A stretch of DNA of 64,000 nt from assembly GCA_902168255.1 (NCBI GenBank), contig CABHON010000023.1:1-64000 (forward strand), read 5' to 3'. Position 1 is the first letter of the stretch; each line of letters begins with the position of its first letter. The notes under the pieces are model-generated. The model searched no databases. It saw only the letters and a program-made list of their open reading frames with translations, and had not been told where the DNA came from. This DNA comes from an uncultured Legionella sp. Its GTDB lineage: Bacteria > Pseudomonadota > Gammaproteobacteria > Legionellales > Legionellaceae. The translations under genes were made by a program, and so were the position numbers. This document shows, piece by piece, positions 34,657 through 44,624 of this stretch.

Positions 34657-36261
34657 TTATCCCCCTGGTTTATAGGTTGGTTTGATTTCATGTTCTATAT
34701 CCAGCAACATTTTTATACTTTTTGTGGGTGAGTTTTTATTCATAGTCAAAGAAAACATTCCACAAAACCTTGCTCGATGATATTGCATGACTTGAACGTT
34801 TGTTTTTTTGTTTTTAGCAGGTTTGGTTACTTCGCTTTCCCATTCATCAATTATTCGAGACAGTTTCTCTGCAGTTGTTTCTGTTGTTTTCACATTTGAA
34901 TTACTATTGGTTAATTTTTCAAACGTTTGTTTTACAGACGCTGCAACAAGCTCTGCTTTTCTAGCATTTTTCTCTGCTATATTACGGGATATTTCATCTT
35001 CCGAAGCCGCTATATTATTCTTAGCTTCACTTGCTATTGCTTCAAACTTTTCTAATACTATTTTAGCAGCGTCTGTGCCGCCTGTTCTAAAAGCATTATC
35101 TATTTCTTCTGTAGCGTTTGCTGTTTCTATGTTTAAAGCGCGTTTTGCTGCATATTCTATAGAAGACTCCAATTCAGGCCTAAGCACCTCTGCACTAATT
35201 TTCTCTGCTAAGTCTCTTAGCGCATTGATTTTTCTCCTCGAATTACGCGAGTCACCTTTTTCTTTAAACCATCCTTGTGAACTTTCTATTTTATTCGCCC
35301 TAGCATGAATCTTATTAATTATCTTTTTAATATCAAGCTCTTTAGATGTTTTTGTACCTGGTAAAAGCTTGTAGACAGGTCTAAATAAACTGAAAATTTT
35401 ATCAGCTATGCCCATTTTCTCAACAATGCGTTGGGTTTGGGTCATACCATAAGAACTACCGTTTGATTTAACTTTGACAAGCGTAGCTGCAAAGGAGTTT
35501 TCATTTCTAATCGCTTCTTTGGTAAGGAAATAATTAAATCCGTTTTTTTTATCCTGACGTAGGGCATGTAAAAAAGTATCCCTTTCTAGGGAAGGATCCA
35601 ATGTAGATTTTGGTGCAGTACCTGCTACTTTGGCTAATCTTTTAATAAATGCTGGATTGTTAGAAAGTTCTTTAAAAATAAGTTTTCGACAATAATTAAG
35701 CTTCTCAATCCCCTCATGCGTTTCCTTATTCTCTAACTTACGCCAGTTTTTTATTTTTTCAGGACTATCAGTACCACTTTTTAAAGCACTTAGCTTTTTT
35801 CGTGAGTGAAGAATAACATAGGAACCATTGGAACGTTGTTGCAATTGAGTGAAAGATAACTCACTATTGAGCCTATTTAGTACTTCTTCAACTGTTTCAG
35901 CAGTATTTTCTAACCATGTAAAAATATTATTAGCTATGTTTTTTGCAGCCTCAATATCTTGCTCAAGCTTAACTAGTTTCCTTTCTTCTTTAGTTTTTTT
36001 ATCAGCTGCTAATATAGATATACTATGAAAAAAATAAATATTAGGAAATAAATTTGAGACAGAAGGTTGAATGTTTTGGAATGACAGCACCTCCGGGGAA
36101 AATGCTTCAGTTTGTGGCTCTAAATTTTCGGGATCTAAATCTAAATTGCTACCTTCACTTTCTTCATCACGATTTATAGGACGACCATAAATAGTCTCTG
36201 ACCTTACTCCTTCTTCATATTCGTCATTTTCAAAAATTTCATCTCTATCAACAGGCTCCAT
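34657..36261 (-). CDS. Large helical protein of unknown function, candidate effector
   Basis: The 534-residue protein has no signal peptide. The first 70 residues are very acidic (EIFENDEYEEGVRSE; NLDLDPENLEPQTEAF). A segment PNIYFFHSISILAADK follows, then long charged helices with coiled-coil character (about 90-140, 330-480) rich in Ala, Lys and Glu. I recognise no domain. The start ATG 36261 follows AAGGTGAAAAG. It is transcribed away from the divergent DUF47-pit pair. The acidic N-terminus, helical body and lack of recognised homology fit a host-directed protein in this lineage, but that is inference. Confidence 0.6.
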   Translation of the reverse strand: MEPVDRDEIFENDEYEEGVRSETIYGRPINRDEESEGSNLDLDPENLEPQTEAFSPEVLSFQNIQPSVSNLFPNIYFFHSISILAADKKTKEERKLVKLEQDIEAAKNIANNIFTWLENTAETVEEVLNRLNSELSFTQLQQRSNGSYVILHSRKKLSALKSGTDSPEKIKNWRKLENKETHEGIEKLNYCRKLIFKELSNNPAFIKRLAKVAGTAPKSTLDPSLERDTFLHALRQDKKNGFNYFLTKEAIRNENSFAATLVKVKSNGSSYGMTQTQRIVEKMGIADKIFSLFRPVYKLLPGTKTSKELDIKKIINKIHARANKIESSQGWFKEKGDSRNSRRKINALRDLAEKISAEVLRPELESSIEYAAKRALNIETANATEEIDNAFRTGGTDAAKIVLEKFEAIASEAKNNIAASEDEISRNIAEKNARKAELVAASVKQTFEKLTNSNSNVKTTETTAEKLSRIIDEWESEVTKPAKNKKTNVQVMQYHRARFCGMFSLTMNKNSPTKSIKMLLDIEHEIKPTYKPGG

Positions 36262-36405
36262 CTTTTCACCTTTCTATAATTTTTTTGATATTATATACAT
36301 TCTAACTTATTAACATTAATAGTAAATTAAATTATAACTATTTGCCTATTTTGTTAAAATCTGCGATCATTGCGAGCGTTTTTTAACACAAGGCTTTGTA
36401 AAAAC

Positions 36406-37032
36406 ATGCTAAAACGATTTCTGCTCCGAGAAGATAACTTCTTCCGCCTGTTCAACGAAGGTATGGCCCAGCTCGTACAAGTCAGCGAACTGTTTCAAAA
36501 AATGATTGAAAACTTGGGACACCATCAAGAATATTTTCAAGCACTTAGCGCTATTGAGCAAAAAGGTGATGGTACCACGCGTGCAGCCTTTGCGCTATTG
36601 CACAAAACATTTATTACCCCTTTCGACCGTTACGATATTCACCGCTTAGTAAGCAAACTAGACCAAACTGTGGATAGTATTCATATTACGGCCGTTTATC
36701 TACAAGTTCACGAAATTGATAGGGTTCCTCCTGAAATGCTTATTTTGGCTAATCTCAGCATTCGTTGCAGTAAAATGCTACAAACGGCGGTAAATCAGTT
36801 AAATTCATTAGAAAACAGTGCGGAAATTCTTAAAGGTTGCGACGCGGTAAGTGATGCAGAAGATACAGCACAAGAATTATTGGCAACCGCCCTTGCCCGA
36901 TTATTCAAAGAAGAGAATGATCTTAAGTATCTCATGAAAATTAATGAAATTTACAAAAACCTGAAAAAAGTAATGGAGGGCTACCAAGAACTCGGTAATA
37001 TTATTCGTACCATTGTTCTGGAGTATGCATAA
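36406..37032 (+). CDS. DUF47 (PhoU-like) Pit accessory protein
   Basis: This 208-residue all-helical protein of the DUF47/TIGR00153 family, distantly PhoU-like, has LLREDNFFRLFNEGMAQLVQ, IEQKGDGTTRAAFALLHKTF (EQKGD metal-binding-like motif) and ITPFDRYDIHRLVSKLDQTVD. Such proteins are encoded next to Pit transporters and are thought to control them. I chose ATG 36406, which follows AAGG; the frame also opens at TTG 36370. The stop TAA overlaps the ATG of pit by one base, indicating translational coupling. Confidence 0.92.
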   Translation: MLKRFLLREDNFFRLFNEGMAQLVQVSELFQKMIENLGHHQEYFQALSAIEQKGDGTTRAAFALLHKTFITPFDRYDIHRLVSKLDQTVDSIHITAVYLQVHEIDRVPPEMLILANLSIRCSKMLQTAVNQLNSLENSAEILKGCDAVSDAEDTAQELLATALARLFKEENDLKYLMKINEIYKNLKKVMEGYQELGNIIRTIVLEYA

Positions 37033-38039
37033 TGGGTTCAGCTTCTATGACATTGGTCATTGCTATTGTATTTATCGCATTAGTTTTCGATTTTTTAAAC
37101 GGTTTTCATGATGCAGCAAATTCTATTGCAACCGTGGTTTCTACACGCGTGCTTAAACCTTATTTAGCGGTTTTATGGGCAGCTTTTTTTAATTTTAGTG
37201 CGTTTCTTGTCTTTAAACTACATGTTGCCAATACTATCGGTACAGGACTTATTGATGCTTCCATCGTGGATGTATATGTTATTTTGGCAGCACTAATTGG
37301 CGCTATTTTGTGGAATATCACCACTTGGTTCTATGGATTACCCTCTAGCTCATCCCACGCCCTGATTGGCGGATTATTAGGAGCTGCTTTAACTAAAACA
37401 GCGTTAGATATTCATGCAATTCATCTTGTTGAGTTAAGCAAAATATTAGCCTCTATTGTTTTATCTCCCTTGTTAGGATTAGGTGCTGGTTTATTATTAA
37501 TGTTCCTCACCTCACGTATTTTTTTCAAAATACCGCGCCAACGTGCCGAACGAACCTTTCGTCGGCTTCAACTCTTTTCATCTGCATTAATCAGTTTAGG
37601 ACACGGTGGTAATGACGCCCAAAAAACGATGGGTATTATTGCCATTACACTGTTTTCAACAGGCTATCTAAACGGCGAGTTTTACATCCCTTGGTGGGTT
37701 ATTATTGTGTGTAACTTAACCATGGCAGCAGGAACATGTTGCGGTGGATGGCGAATTGTACGCACGATGGGAATGAAAATTACTAAACTGCAACCTGTCA
37801 GTGGCTTTTGTGCTGAAACATCCAGTGCCTTTGTATTGTTTTTAGCAAATTATTTAGGTATTCCTGTCTCAACAACTCATACCATTACAGGGGCAATTAT
37901 GGGTGTTGGTTCAATTCAACGTGCCTCTGCAGTTCGTTGGGGCGTGGCTAAAAAAGTAGTTTGGGCATGGCTTATTACTATTCCAGCCAGTGGCATTGTC
38001 AGTGCAGCTGTCTTAAAACTTATCTACTTATATCAATAA
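37032..38039 (+). CDS. pit: Low-affinity inorganic phosphate transporter (PiT family)
   Basis: The 335-residue inner-membrane protein contains the duplicated PiT signature: FDFLNGFHDAANSIATVVST near the N-terminus and LISLGHGGNDAQKTMGIIAI in the second half, with about ten membrane segments. It imports phosphate, normally as a metal-phosphate complex with protons, or with sodium in some relatives. Start ATG is fixed by the TAATG overlap with the DUF47 gene. It is shorter than E. coli PitA (499 residues), as is usual for PiT proteins paired with DUF47 regulators. Confidence 0.95.
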   Translation: MGSASMTLVIAIVFIALVFDFLNGFHDAANSIATVVSTRVLKPYLAVLWAAFFNFSAFLVFKLHVANTIGTGLIDASIVDVYVILAALIGAILWNITTWFYGLPSSSSHALIGGLLGAALTKTALDIHAIHLVELSKILASIVLSPLLGLGAGLLLMFLTSRIFFKIPRQRAERTFRRLQLFSSALISLGHGGNDAQKTMGIIAITLFSTGYLNGEFYIPWWVIIVCNLTMAAGTCCGGWRIVRTMGMKITKLQPVSGFCAETSSAFVLFLANYLGIPVSTTHTITGAIMGVGSIQRASAVRWGVAKKVVWAWLITIPASGIVSAAVLKLIYLYQ

Positions 38040-38089
38040 TGAACCATTATGAATGCCATCAATTTTATTGACTATATGTATTTCATTTT

Positions 38090-39433
38090 ATGAACAAAAA
38101 ATTTACGCCTTCCAATTTGCCACCCGCACAAGTATTAGCTGAACGTGCTTTCCAGTCACTTGAGCGATTTCTACATATCGAAGCCGCAAGTGGTATTGTC
38201 CTATTGGCAGCTGCAGCACTAGCCTTAATATGGGCAAACTCCCTCTTCGCAAATAGTTATCACGACCTGTGGGAAACCCCTCTTTCAATTGGGTTGGGAA
38301 AATTTAAATTTTCCCGTACTCTGCATTTCTGGATTAATGATGGACTTATGACCTTCTTTTTTCTAGTTGTCGGTATGGAAATTCGTCGCGAAATTCATCA
38401 AGGTGCGTTAAGTAATATCCGCCAGATGATGCTACCCATGATAGCTGCTATGGGTGGGGTTATATTACCTGCATTAATTTTTTTAGGATTTAATGCTCAT
38501 TCCATTCGGCAACAAGGATGGGCCGTACCAACAGCCACAGACATTGCATTTGCAGTGGGAGTTCTTGCTTTACTAGGGCGTTCCATTCCGCGTAATGTTC
38601 GAATCTTTTTGCTCACCTTAGCCATTATTGATGATATTATTGCAGTGCTTATTATTGCTTTGTTCTATTCAGATGGACTCCATTATGCTGGTTTTTTGAT
38701 TGCAGGTCTTGGTATCTTATTAGTATTTGGATTGCAACACATTGGCGTTGGCTCAGCCTTTAGCTATGTAATTCCAGGAGCAATTACCTGGGTTGGTATT
38801 TTGCTGACGGGAGCTCACCCTACGTTATCAGGCATTGTACTGGGCCTAATAACACCGGTTGCATGCGGGCATATGCGCGAGCAGCCACTGGAAATGGTGT
38901 CACGTATTGCTAGTGAACTAACAGGTGAAAGTTCAACAATAGAGAATGAGAATGCCCTACTGCAATCACGACGCCAACTTCGCATTGCCCAAAGAGAACT
39001 ACAACCCCCTATTGTACGTGTACAAAAGGCTTTGCATCCATGGGTGGCTTATGTTGTGATGCCACTATTTGCCTTAGCCAATGCCGGTGTCCACATTAGT
39101 ACAGGAGCTTTCACTGCTGAAAGTACAACTTGGATTCTTTTTGGCGTTATGCTGGCATTGGTAGTAGGAAAACCTCTGGGTATCGTAGGGATAAGCTGGA
39201 TTTCTATCCGATTGGGATGGAGTGAATTACCCAGCGATATCACCTGGAAGAACCTTTGGTTGATTGGCTTGCTAGCAGGAATTGGTTTTACTATGTCTAT
39301 TTTCATTGCAATACTGGCCTTTAATGATATCAATATGCTCAATTCTGCAAAATTAGGCGTGCTATTTGGCTCCTTCATTGCCGCTTTACTTGGGTTAATA
39401 TGGGGCAAGATTATCATCCGCCAATCTAATTAA
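38090..39433 (+). CDS. nhaA: Na+/H+ antiporter NhaA
   Basis: The 447-residue antiporter extrudes sodium in exchange for protons and helps pH homeostasis. Conserved features are [39 protein letters not shown] (D151) and the ion-binding pair in [15 protein letters not shown] (D181, D182). About 12 membrane segments are visible. It is longer than E. coli NhaA (388) mainly through a polar N-terminus and an extended cytoplasmic loop (about 258-320). The ATG follows pit by about 50 bases, so co-transcription is possible. Confidence 0.95.
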   Translation: MNKKFTPSNLPPAQVLAERAFQSLERFLHIEAASGIVLLAAAALALIWANSLFANSYHDLWETPLSIGLGKFKFSRTLHFWINDGLMTFFFLVVGMEIRREIHQGALSNIRQMMLPMIAAMGGVILPALIFLGFNAHSIRQQGWAVPTATDIAFAVGVLALLGRSIPRNVRIFLLTLAIIDDIIAVLIIALFYSDGLHYAGFLIAGLGILLVFGLQHIGVGSAFSYVIPGAITWVGILLTGAHPTLSGIVLGLITPVACGHMREQPLEMVSRIASELTGESSTIENENALLQSRRQLRIAQRELQPPIVRVQKALHPWVAYVVMPLFALANAGVHISTGAFTAESTTWILFGVMLALVVGKPLGIVGISWISIRLGWSELPSDITWKNLWLIGLLAGIGFTMSIFIAILAFNDINMLNSAKLGVLFGSFIAALLGLIWGKIIIRQSN

Positions 39434-39540
39434 ATCACGTTAAGAATATCCACATTTTCTCTAGCAACCTTCTGACCCTAGACAATACATTTATTTTAAG
39501 GCAAAATGCGCTTATTTTTAAAAATTTAGAGTAGGCCATT

Positions 39541-39993
39541 ATGGCAAAAATATTGGTACTTCATGGTCCAAATTTAAATATGCTTGCACAACGCGAGATT
39601 GAGCAATATGGTCAAGAAAGTTTAGACCAGATCAATGAACGGTTGCAACAAAAAGCGAGCAAACTCGGGCATGAATGCAGCACATTTCAAAGCAACGCAG
39701 AATCTGTTTTAATTGATACAATTCATACTGCTAAATGGCAAGGCATAGATTATATAATTTTTAATCCAGCAGCCTTTACTCATACCAGCGTAGCATTGCG
39801 CGACGCACTTCTTTCCGTAAAAATTCCTTTTATTGAAGTGCATATTTCTAATATTCATCAACGAGAGGCTTTTCGCCAAGTCTCTTATTTTTCCGATATT
39901 GCGCGAGGAGTGATCAGTGGTTTTGGCTCACGAAGCTATGACTTGGCACTTCACGCAATTGTTTGTGACATTAATCAACCAGAGAGTAAATAA
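39541..39993 (+). CDS. aroQ: Type II 3-dehydroquinate dehydratase
   Basis: This 150-residue dodecameric-type enzyme of the shikimate pathway converts 3-dehydroquinate to 3-dehydroshikimate. The signature [18 protein letters not shown], catalytic Tyr in [21 protein letters not shown] and the His/Arg of [14 protein letters not shown] are all seen, with [11 protein letters not shown] near the end. Start ATG 39541 follows tttagagtaggcc. Four bases after its stop begins accB, the common gammaproteobacterial aroQ-accB-accC order. Confidence 0.97.
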   Translation: MAKILVLHGPNLNMLAQREIEQYGQESLDQINERLQQKASKLGHECSTFQSNAESVLIDTIHTAKWQGIDYIIFNPAAFTHTSVALRDALLSVKIPFIEVHISNIHQREAFRQVSYFSDIARGVISGFGSRSYDLALHAIVCDINQPESK

Positions 39994-39997
39994 AACG

Positions 39998-40477
39998 ATG
40001 GCTTTTCCAGAAATTCGAGAAATTAAGAAAATTATTGACATGCTTCATGAAACAGATGTTGCAGAGATTGAAATAAAAAAAGGTGAAGAATCCGTAAGAA
40101 TTAGTCGGGTAAGTACCTCAACAATGGTTCAAACTCAGCCGGTTATGGCATCTCCAATACAAGCACCTATGGCCCCAGTACCTGTGGCTACTCCTGCTGC
40201 TGGAGAACCTGTGAATGCGAAACAGGATAATCAAGGGCCTGCTGGTCATAAAGTACTTTCTCCTATGGTAGGTACTTTCTATGGTTCGCCTTCTCCGGAC
40301 GCTAAACAGTTTGTAACCATCGGTCAACAAGTTAACGTAGGGGATACGCTCTGCCTAATTGAAGCGATGAAAATGTTTAATGAAGTGGAAGCAGATAAGG
40401 CTGGTAAAATTGTGGCTATTCTTGGTGAAAATGGAAAGCCTGTTGAATATAACCAACCTTTATTTATCATTGAGTAA
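39998..40477 (+). CDS. accB: Biotin carboxyl carrier protein of acetyl-CoA carboxylase
   Basis: The 159-residue carrier has an N-terminal dimer/helical segment ([20 protein letters not shown]), a Pro/Ala/Thr/Gln-rich linker (about 43-80) and a C-terminal biotinyl domain with the biotinylated Lys in [12 protein letters not shown] (K125). The thumb of type [20 protein letters not shown], is present. I chose ATG 39998 (MAFPEIREI), 4 bases after aroQ; upstream in-frame codons overlap aroQ and are not family-like. It works with accC (next gene) and accA/accD, which are outside the window. Confidence 0.97.
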   Translation: MAFPEIREIKKIIDMLHETDVAEIEIKKGEESVRISRVSTSTMVQTQPVMASPIQAPMAPVPVATPAAGEPVNAKQDNQGPAGHKVLSPMVGTFYGSPSPDAKQFVTIGQQVNVGDTLCLIEAMKMFNEVEADKAGKIVAILGENGKPVEYNQPLFIIE

Positions 40478-40492
40478 GTGAGTTCAGTTTTC

Positions 40493-41851
40493 ATGACAAC
40501 ATCTAAAACATTCAATAAGGTTCTTATCGCTAACCGAGGAGAGATTGCTTTACGAATTCTTCGCGCATGCAAAGAACTTGGTATTAAGACAGTGGCTATT
40601 CATTCAGAAGCCGACAGAGATCTACTTCATGTTCGTTTAGCGGATGAATCTGTATGTATAGGCCCAGCTCCTGCTGCTCAAAGTTATTTAAATATCCCTG
40701 CTATCATTAGCGCTGCTGAAATTACCCATGCGGAAGCTATTCACCCAGGTTATGGTTTTTTAGCCGAAAGTGCTCATTTTGCGGATATGGTTGAAAAAAG
40801 TGGTTTTGCCTTTATTGGCCCTCGTTCCGAAAGCATCCGGCTTATGGGTGATAAAGTTTCTGCTATTACCGCGATGCGTAAAGCCGGTGTCCCTTGTGTG
40901 CCTGGTTCGGATGGTCCATTGGACAATGACAGTACACGACATTTAGAAATAGCACGAAAAATTGGCTATCCTGTGATGATTAAAGCATCGGGTGGCGGTG
41001 GCGGTCGCGGAATGCGCGCTGTTCATAGTGAAGAACATTTATTACGTTCTATTGCCTTAACACGCACAGAAGCTAAAGCTGCATTTAATAATGATATGGT
41101 TTACATGGAAAAATTCCTTGAAAACCCTCGACATATTGAGTTTCAAGTATTAGGTGATGGAAAAGGCAATGCCATTCATTTAGGCGAACGGGATTGCTCT
41201 ATGCAACGACGCCATCAAAAAGTTATCGAAGAAGCTCCTGCTGTTGGCATTACTGAAAAAGCACGTAAAGCAATGGGCGAACGTGTGGTTAAAGCTTGTG
41301 AAATAATGAAATATCGTGGTGCAGGCACCTTTGAGTTTCTTTACGAAAATGGCGAGTTCTATTTCATTGAAATGAACACCCGTGTGCAAGTAGAACATCC
41401 TGTTTCAGAAGCAATTACAGGCGTTGATATTGTTAAGGAACAAATCAAAATTGCCGCGGGACTACCTTTTTCATTACGGCAAAAAGACATTGAATTTAAA
41501 GGCCATGCCATTGAGTGTCGGATTAATGCAGAAGATCCAAAAAACTTTATGCCATGCCCTGGTAAAATTACGCTTTATCATCCTCCAGGTGGTTCTGGTA
41601 TTCGAGTGGATAGTCATGTTTACACAAGTTATACCGTTCCGCCCTATTACGATTCAATGATTGCAAAAGTTATTGCCTATGGCGATGACCGTGCAACAGC
41701 GTTAGCACGTATGCGCAATGCACTGGATGAGATGGTCATTGATGGTATTAAAACCAATATTAGTTTACATCAACGATTGCTTCGCGACGAGGCATTTATT
41801 GAGGGTGGTACTAATATTCATTATTTAGAAAAGAAATTAGCAGATAACTAA
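40493..41851 (+). CDS. accC: Biotin carboxylase subunit of acetyl-CoA carboxylase
   Basis: The 452-residue ATP-grasp enzyme carboxylates the biotin on AccB for malonyl-CoA synthesis. Motifs are [35 protein letters not shown] (ATP glycine loop), [37 protein letters not shown] and ECRINAEDP. The length is as in E. coli (449). The ATG 40493 lies 15 bases after the accB stop; an in-frame GTG (40478) abutting that stop is the alternative. A single operon aroQ-accB-accC, possibly continuing into the PPi-type phosphofructokinase 12 bases later, is likely. Confidence 0.97.
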   Translation: MTTSKTFNKVLIANRGEIALRILRACKELGIKTVAIHSEADRDLLHVRLADESVCIGPAPAAQSYLNIPAIISAAEITHAEAIHPGYGFLAESAHFADMVEKSGFAFIGPRSESIRLMGDKVSAITAMRKAGVPCVPGSDGPLDNDSTRHLEIARKIGYPVMIKASGGGGGRGMRAVHSEEHLLRSIALTRTEAKAAFNNDMVYMEKFLENPRHIEFQVLGDGKGNAIHLGERDCSMQRRHQKVIEEAPAVGITEKARKAMGERVVKACEIMKYRGAGTFEFLYENGEFYFIEMNTRVQVEHPVSEAITGVDIVKEQIKIAAGLPFSLRQKDIEFKGHAIECRINAEDPKNFMPCPGKITLYHPPGGSGIRVDSHVYTSYTVPPYYDSMIAKVIAYGDDRATALARMRNALDEMVIDGIKTNISLHQRLLRDEAFIEGGTNIHYLEKKLADN

Positions 41852-41863
41852 GAGGTTAATATC

Positions 41864-43126
41864 ATGGCTCCAAGAAATGCGTTTTATGCTCAATCAGGTG
41901 GCGTTACATCTGTTATCAACGCCACAGCGTGTGGTTTAATTGAAACTGCCCGTCAACATACTGATAAAATCGGCAAAATATTTGCCGGAAGAAATGGTAT
42001 TATTGGAGCCCTGACTGAAGATCTTATTGATACAAGCTATGAATCAGCCGAAGCAATTGCCGCCTTGAAGCATACACCTGCAGGGGCTTTTGGCTCTTGC
42101 CGTTATAAGCTTAAATCCCTTGAAGAAAATGAAGCGCAATATCGCCGTCTTATGGAGGTATTTGCGGCTCATGATATTGGCTATTTTTTCTATAACGGCG
42201 GCGGAGATTCTCAAGATACTGCCAATAAAGTATCGCAGCTGGGTGAAAAAATGGGTTATCCCTTAACGTGTATTGGTATTCCTAAAACCGTCGATAATGA
42301 TTTGCCTTTTACCGATAACTGCCCAGGTTTTGCCTCTGTTGCCAAATATGTTGCCGTTTCTATTTTAGAAGCAGGTCTAGATGTAGCCTCCATGGCCGCC
42401 ACTTCGACTAAAGTCTTTATTTTAGAAGTGATGGGACGTCATGCCGGCTGGATCGCGGCTGCAGGTGGTTTAGCTGCACAACAAGAAGGTGAAGCTCCAC
42501 ATATTATTCTGTTTCCAGAAGTAGCCTTTCAACCAGACGCTTTTCTAAAGAAAGTGGATGAATGTGTGAAAAAATGGGGTTATTGTGCCATTGTTGCCTC
42601 AGAAGGTGTTAAAAACGAAGCAGGCCAGTTTCTTTCAGACGCGGGTCTAAAAGATGCTTTTGGCCACACGCAATTAGGTGGTATAGCTCCTGAATTAGCT
42701 CGTTTAGTAAAAGAACGACTAGGCTATAAATATCACTGGGCTGTCGCCGATTATTTGCAGAGGGCTGCTCGACATATAGCCTCTAAAGCTGATGTTGAAC
42801 ATGCTTATGCTTTAGGAAAAGCGGCTGTAGATCTCGCCTTAGAAGGAAAAAATGCACGCATGCCTGTTATTGTTCGCGATAATAGCCAACCATATGAATG
42901 GCATATTGAAGATGTTGCTTTATCTGAAGTCGCTAACGTCGAGAAGAAAATGCCACGTGATTTTATTACAGACGATGGTTTCGGTATCACTGAAAAATGC
43001 CGCGCCTATCTTGCCCCGTTAATTGAAGGGGAAGCTTATCCGCCTTATCATAAGGGTTTGCCTAGTTATGTACGATTACAAAATATAGCTGTACCAAAAA
43101 AATTAGCTACCACCTTTTCAGTCTAA
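41864..43126 (+). CDS. pfp: Pyrophosphate-dependent phosphofructokinase
   Basis: This 420-residue phosphofructokinase-family enzyme interconverts fructose 6-phosphate and fructose 1,6-bisphosphate, probably with pyrophosphate. Motifs are FYAQSGGVTSVINATACG, YNGGGDSQDTANKVSQ, GIPKTVDNDLPFTD and EVMGRHAGWIAAAGG. Lys in the PKTVDND motif is the usual mark of PPi-dependent enzymes, in place of the Gly/Thr of ATP-dependent ones. The phosphoryl-donor assignment rests on that. The gene lies 12 bases after accC and 10 bases before the epimerase-like gene on the same strand. Confidence 0.9.
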   Translation: MAPRNAFYAQSGGVTSVINATACGLIETARQHTDKIGKIFAGRNGIIGALTEDLIDTSYESAEAIAALKHTPAGAFGSCRYKLKSLEENEAQYRRLMEVFAAHDIGYFFYNGGGDSQDTANKVSQLGEKMGYPLTCIGIPKTVDNDLPFTDNCPGFASVAKYVAVSILEAGLDVASMAATSTKVFILEVMGRHAGWIAAAGGLAAQQEGEAPHIILFPEVAFQPDAFLKKVDECVKKWGYCAIVASEGVKNEAGQFLSDAGLKDAFGHTQLGGIAPELARLVKERLGYKYHWAVADYLQRAARHIASKADVEHAYALGKAAVDLALEGKNARMPVIVRDNSQPYEWHIEDVALSEVANVEKKMPRDFITDDGFGITEKCRAYLAPLIEGEAYPPYHKGLPSYVRLQNIAVPKKLATTFSV

Positions 43127-43136
43127 GGAATTTATT

Positions 43137-44045
43137 ATGAACGGTAATGGCAGAACGCTTTTAATCACTGGTAGTCAAGGGTTTACAGGGAGTTATCTGA
43201 GAGAAACCTTTTTAAAAGATGGCTATACTGTTTGGGGACTTGTTAAAGATGAACCAAGAGAGTGGGAAATTGGAGCCGATATAACCAATCGTTCTGCAGT
43301 ACGTCAAGCTATTGCGATGCTATCTCCTGATTATGTTATTCATCTTGCAGGCATATCGAATGTAGTTCACGATAATTCTGAGGCGCTTTACCAAATTAAC
43401 TGTCTCGGAACATTGAATTTATTAGCCGCTTTACAAGAAGAAAGAATTCCCGTCAAAAAAATAATCTTGGCAAGCAGCGCTTATGTTTATGGCAATTGCA
43501 TTAATCATAAAACCGCAACGCTTATCTCAGAAAGAACTTGTCCTAAGCCGATAAATCATTACGCCATGAGCAAGTTATCCATGGAGTATATGGCATTTGG
43601 TTTATATAGCAATCTTCCAATAGTCATTACCCGCCCTTTTAATTATACTGGAGTTGGTCAACCTAATCATATACTGGTACCAAAAATTCTTCATCATTTT
43701 ATAACCCATGCTCCTAAAATATTTTTAGGTAATACTCATGTTTATCGTGAATTTAATGACGTACGTATGGTTGTTGAAGCGTATAAAGGCTTGTTGCATC
43801 ACGCAAGACCTGGAACAACTGTTAATATTTGCACAGGAAAAAGTCATTCTCTTCAAGAAATTTTAGATTTATGCAGCAAAATTTCAGCCCATCAATTAGA
43901 TGTTGTGGTAGACCTTCAATTAGTAAGAAAAAATGAAGCAGTTCATCTTTCTGGTGATCCATCATTCTTGCATTCCATTGTCCCTGACTTACCCGTTTAT
44001 TCATTAGAAGATACGTTGCGTTGGATGTACGCTCAATCAGCTTAA
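43137..44045 (+). CDS. NAD-dependent epimerase/dehydratase family protein, GDP-4-keto-6-deoxymannose reductase-like
   Basis: This 302-residue extended SDR has the Rossmann loop ITGSQGFTGSYL, the catalytic Ser-Tyr-Lys set (ASSAYVYGN; HYAMSKLSMEY), RPFNYTGVGQPNHILVP and a C-terminal VNICTGKSHSLQEILDL that is typical of GDP-6-deoxy-4-keto-mannose reductases (Rmd). It therefore probably makes a nucleotide-sugar precursor for lipopolysaccharide or glycosylation. The exact substrate is uncertain. No gmd-type partner lies in the window. Start ATG 43137 follows AAGGAA closely. Confidence 0.85.
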   Translation: MNGNGRTLLITGSQGFTGSYLRETFLKDGYTVWGLVKDEPREWEIGADITNRSAVRQAIAMLSPDYVIHLAGISNVVHDNSEALYQINCLGTLNLLAALQEERIPVKKIILASSAYVYGNCINHKTATLISERTCPKPINHYAMSKLSMEYMAFGLYSNLPIVITRPFNYTGVGQPNHILVPKILHHFITHAPKIFLGNTHVYREFNDVRMVVEAYKGLLHHARPGTTVNICTGKSHSLQEILDLCSKISAHQLDVVVDLQLVRKNEAVHLSGDPSFLHSIVPDLPVYSLEDTLRWMYAQSA

Positions 44046-44176
44046 GAATCATTGTTAAACAAAATTATTCCTTCCACACCCGTTATTTAATCAAAAATTC
44101 ATATTTTTTTGTTTTTCAAGACTAGACTTAGATGATAGTACCCATTAGAATGCTGCATTTTATGGGAGAAAGAATT

Positions 44177-44599
44177 ATGGCAGAAAAAAATATCTCTGTT
44201 GAGAAATATGTTCCTCAAAAAGGGGAAGAATACATGAATGATGCTCAGCGCAAGCATATTGAAAAAATTCTTTTGGCTTGGCGACAATCATTGATGGAAA
44301 AAGTGGATGATACTGTAACACAAATGAAAGATGAAGCAGCTAATTTTCCCGATCCAAATGACAGGGCATCACAAGAAGAAGAATTCAGTATTGAATTACG
44401 CACACGTGATCGTGAACGTAAACTCATCAAGAAAATTGAAGAATCTTTGGAATATGTATGGCATGAAGATTTTGGTTATTGCGAAACATGTGGTATCGAA
44501 ATTGGTTTTGCCCGTTTGGAAGCACGACCAACAGCAACACTTTGCATTGATTGCAAAACTTTAGCTGAGATCAAAGAAAAGCAAATTGCTACTGAATAA
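44177..44599 (+). CDS. dksA: RNA polymerase-binding transcription factor DksA
   Basis: This 140-residue protein binds the RNA polymerase secondary channel and works with ppGpp in the stringent response. It shows [20 protein letters not shown], the coiled coil with the Asp-x-x-Asp-Arg-Ala-Ser tip ([14 protein letters not shown]) and the four-Cys zinc finger CETC...CIDC. I chose ATG 44177, preceded by GGAGAAAG; the frame opens earlier at 44132 but with a non-family N-terminus. It ends shortly before the carboxyltransferase gene. In Legionellales DksA governs the switch to the transmissive phase. Confidence 0.96.
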   Translation: MAEKNISVEKYVPQKGEEYMNDAQRKHIEKILLAWRQSLMEKVDDTVTQMKDEAANFPDPNDRASQEEEFSIELRTRDRERKLIKKIEESLEYVWHEDFGYCETCGIEIGFARLEARPTATLCIDCKTLAEIKEKQIATE

Positions 44600-44624
44600 A
44601 CTCACCTAGATGGCAGGTAATAAC

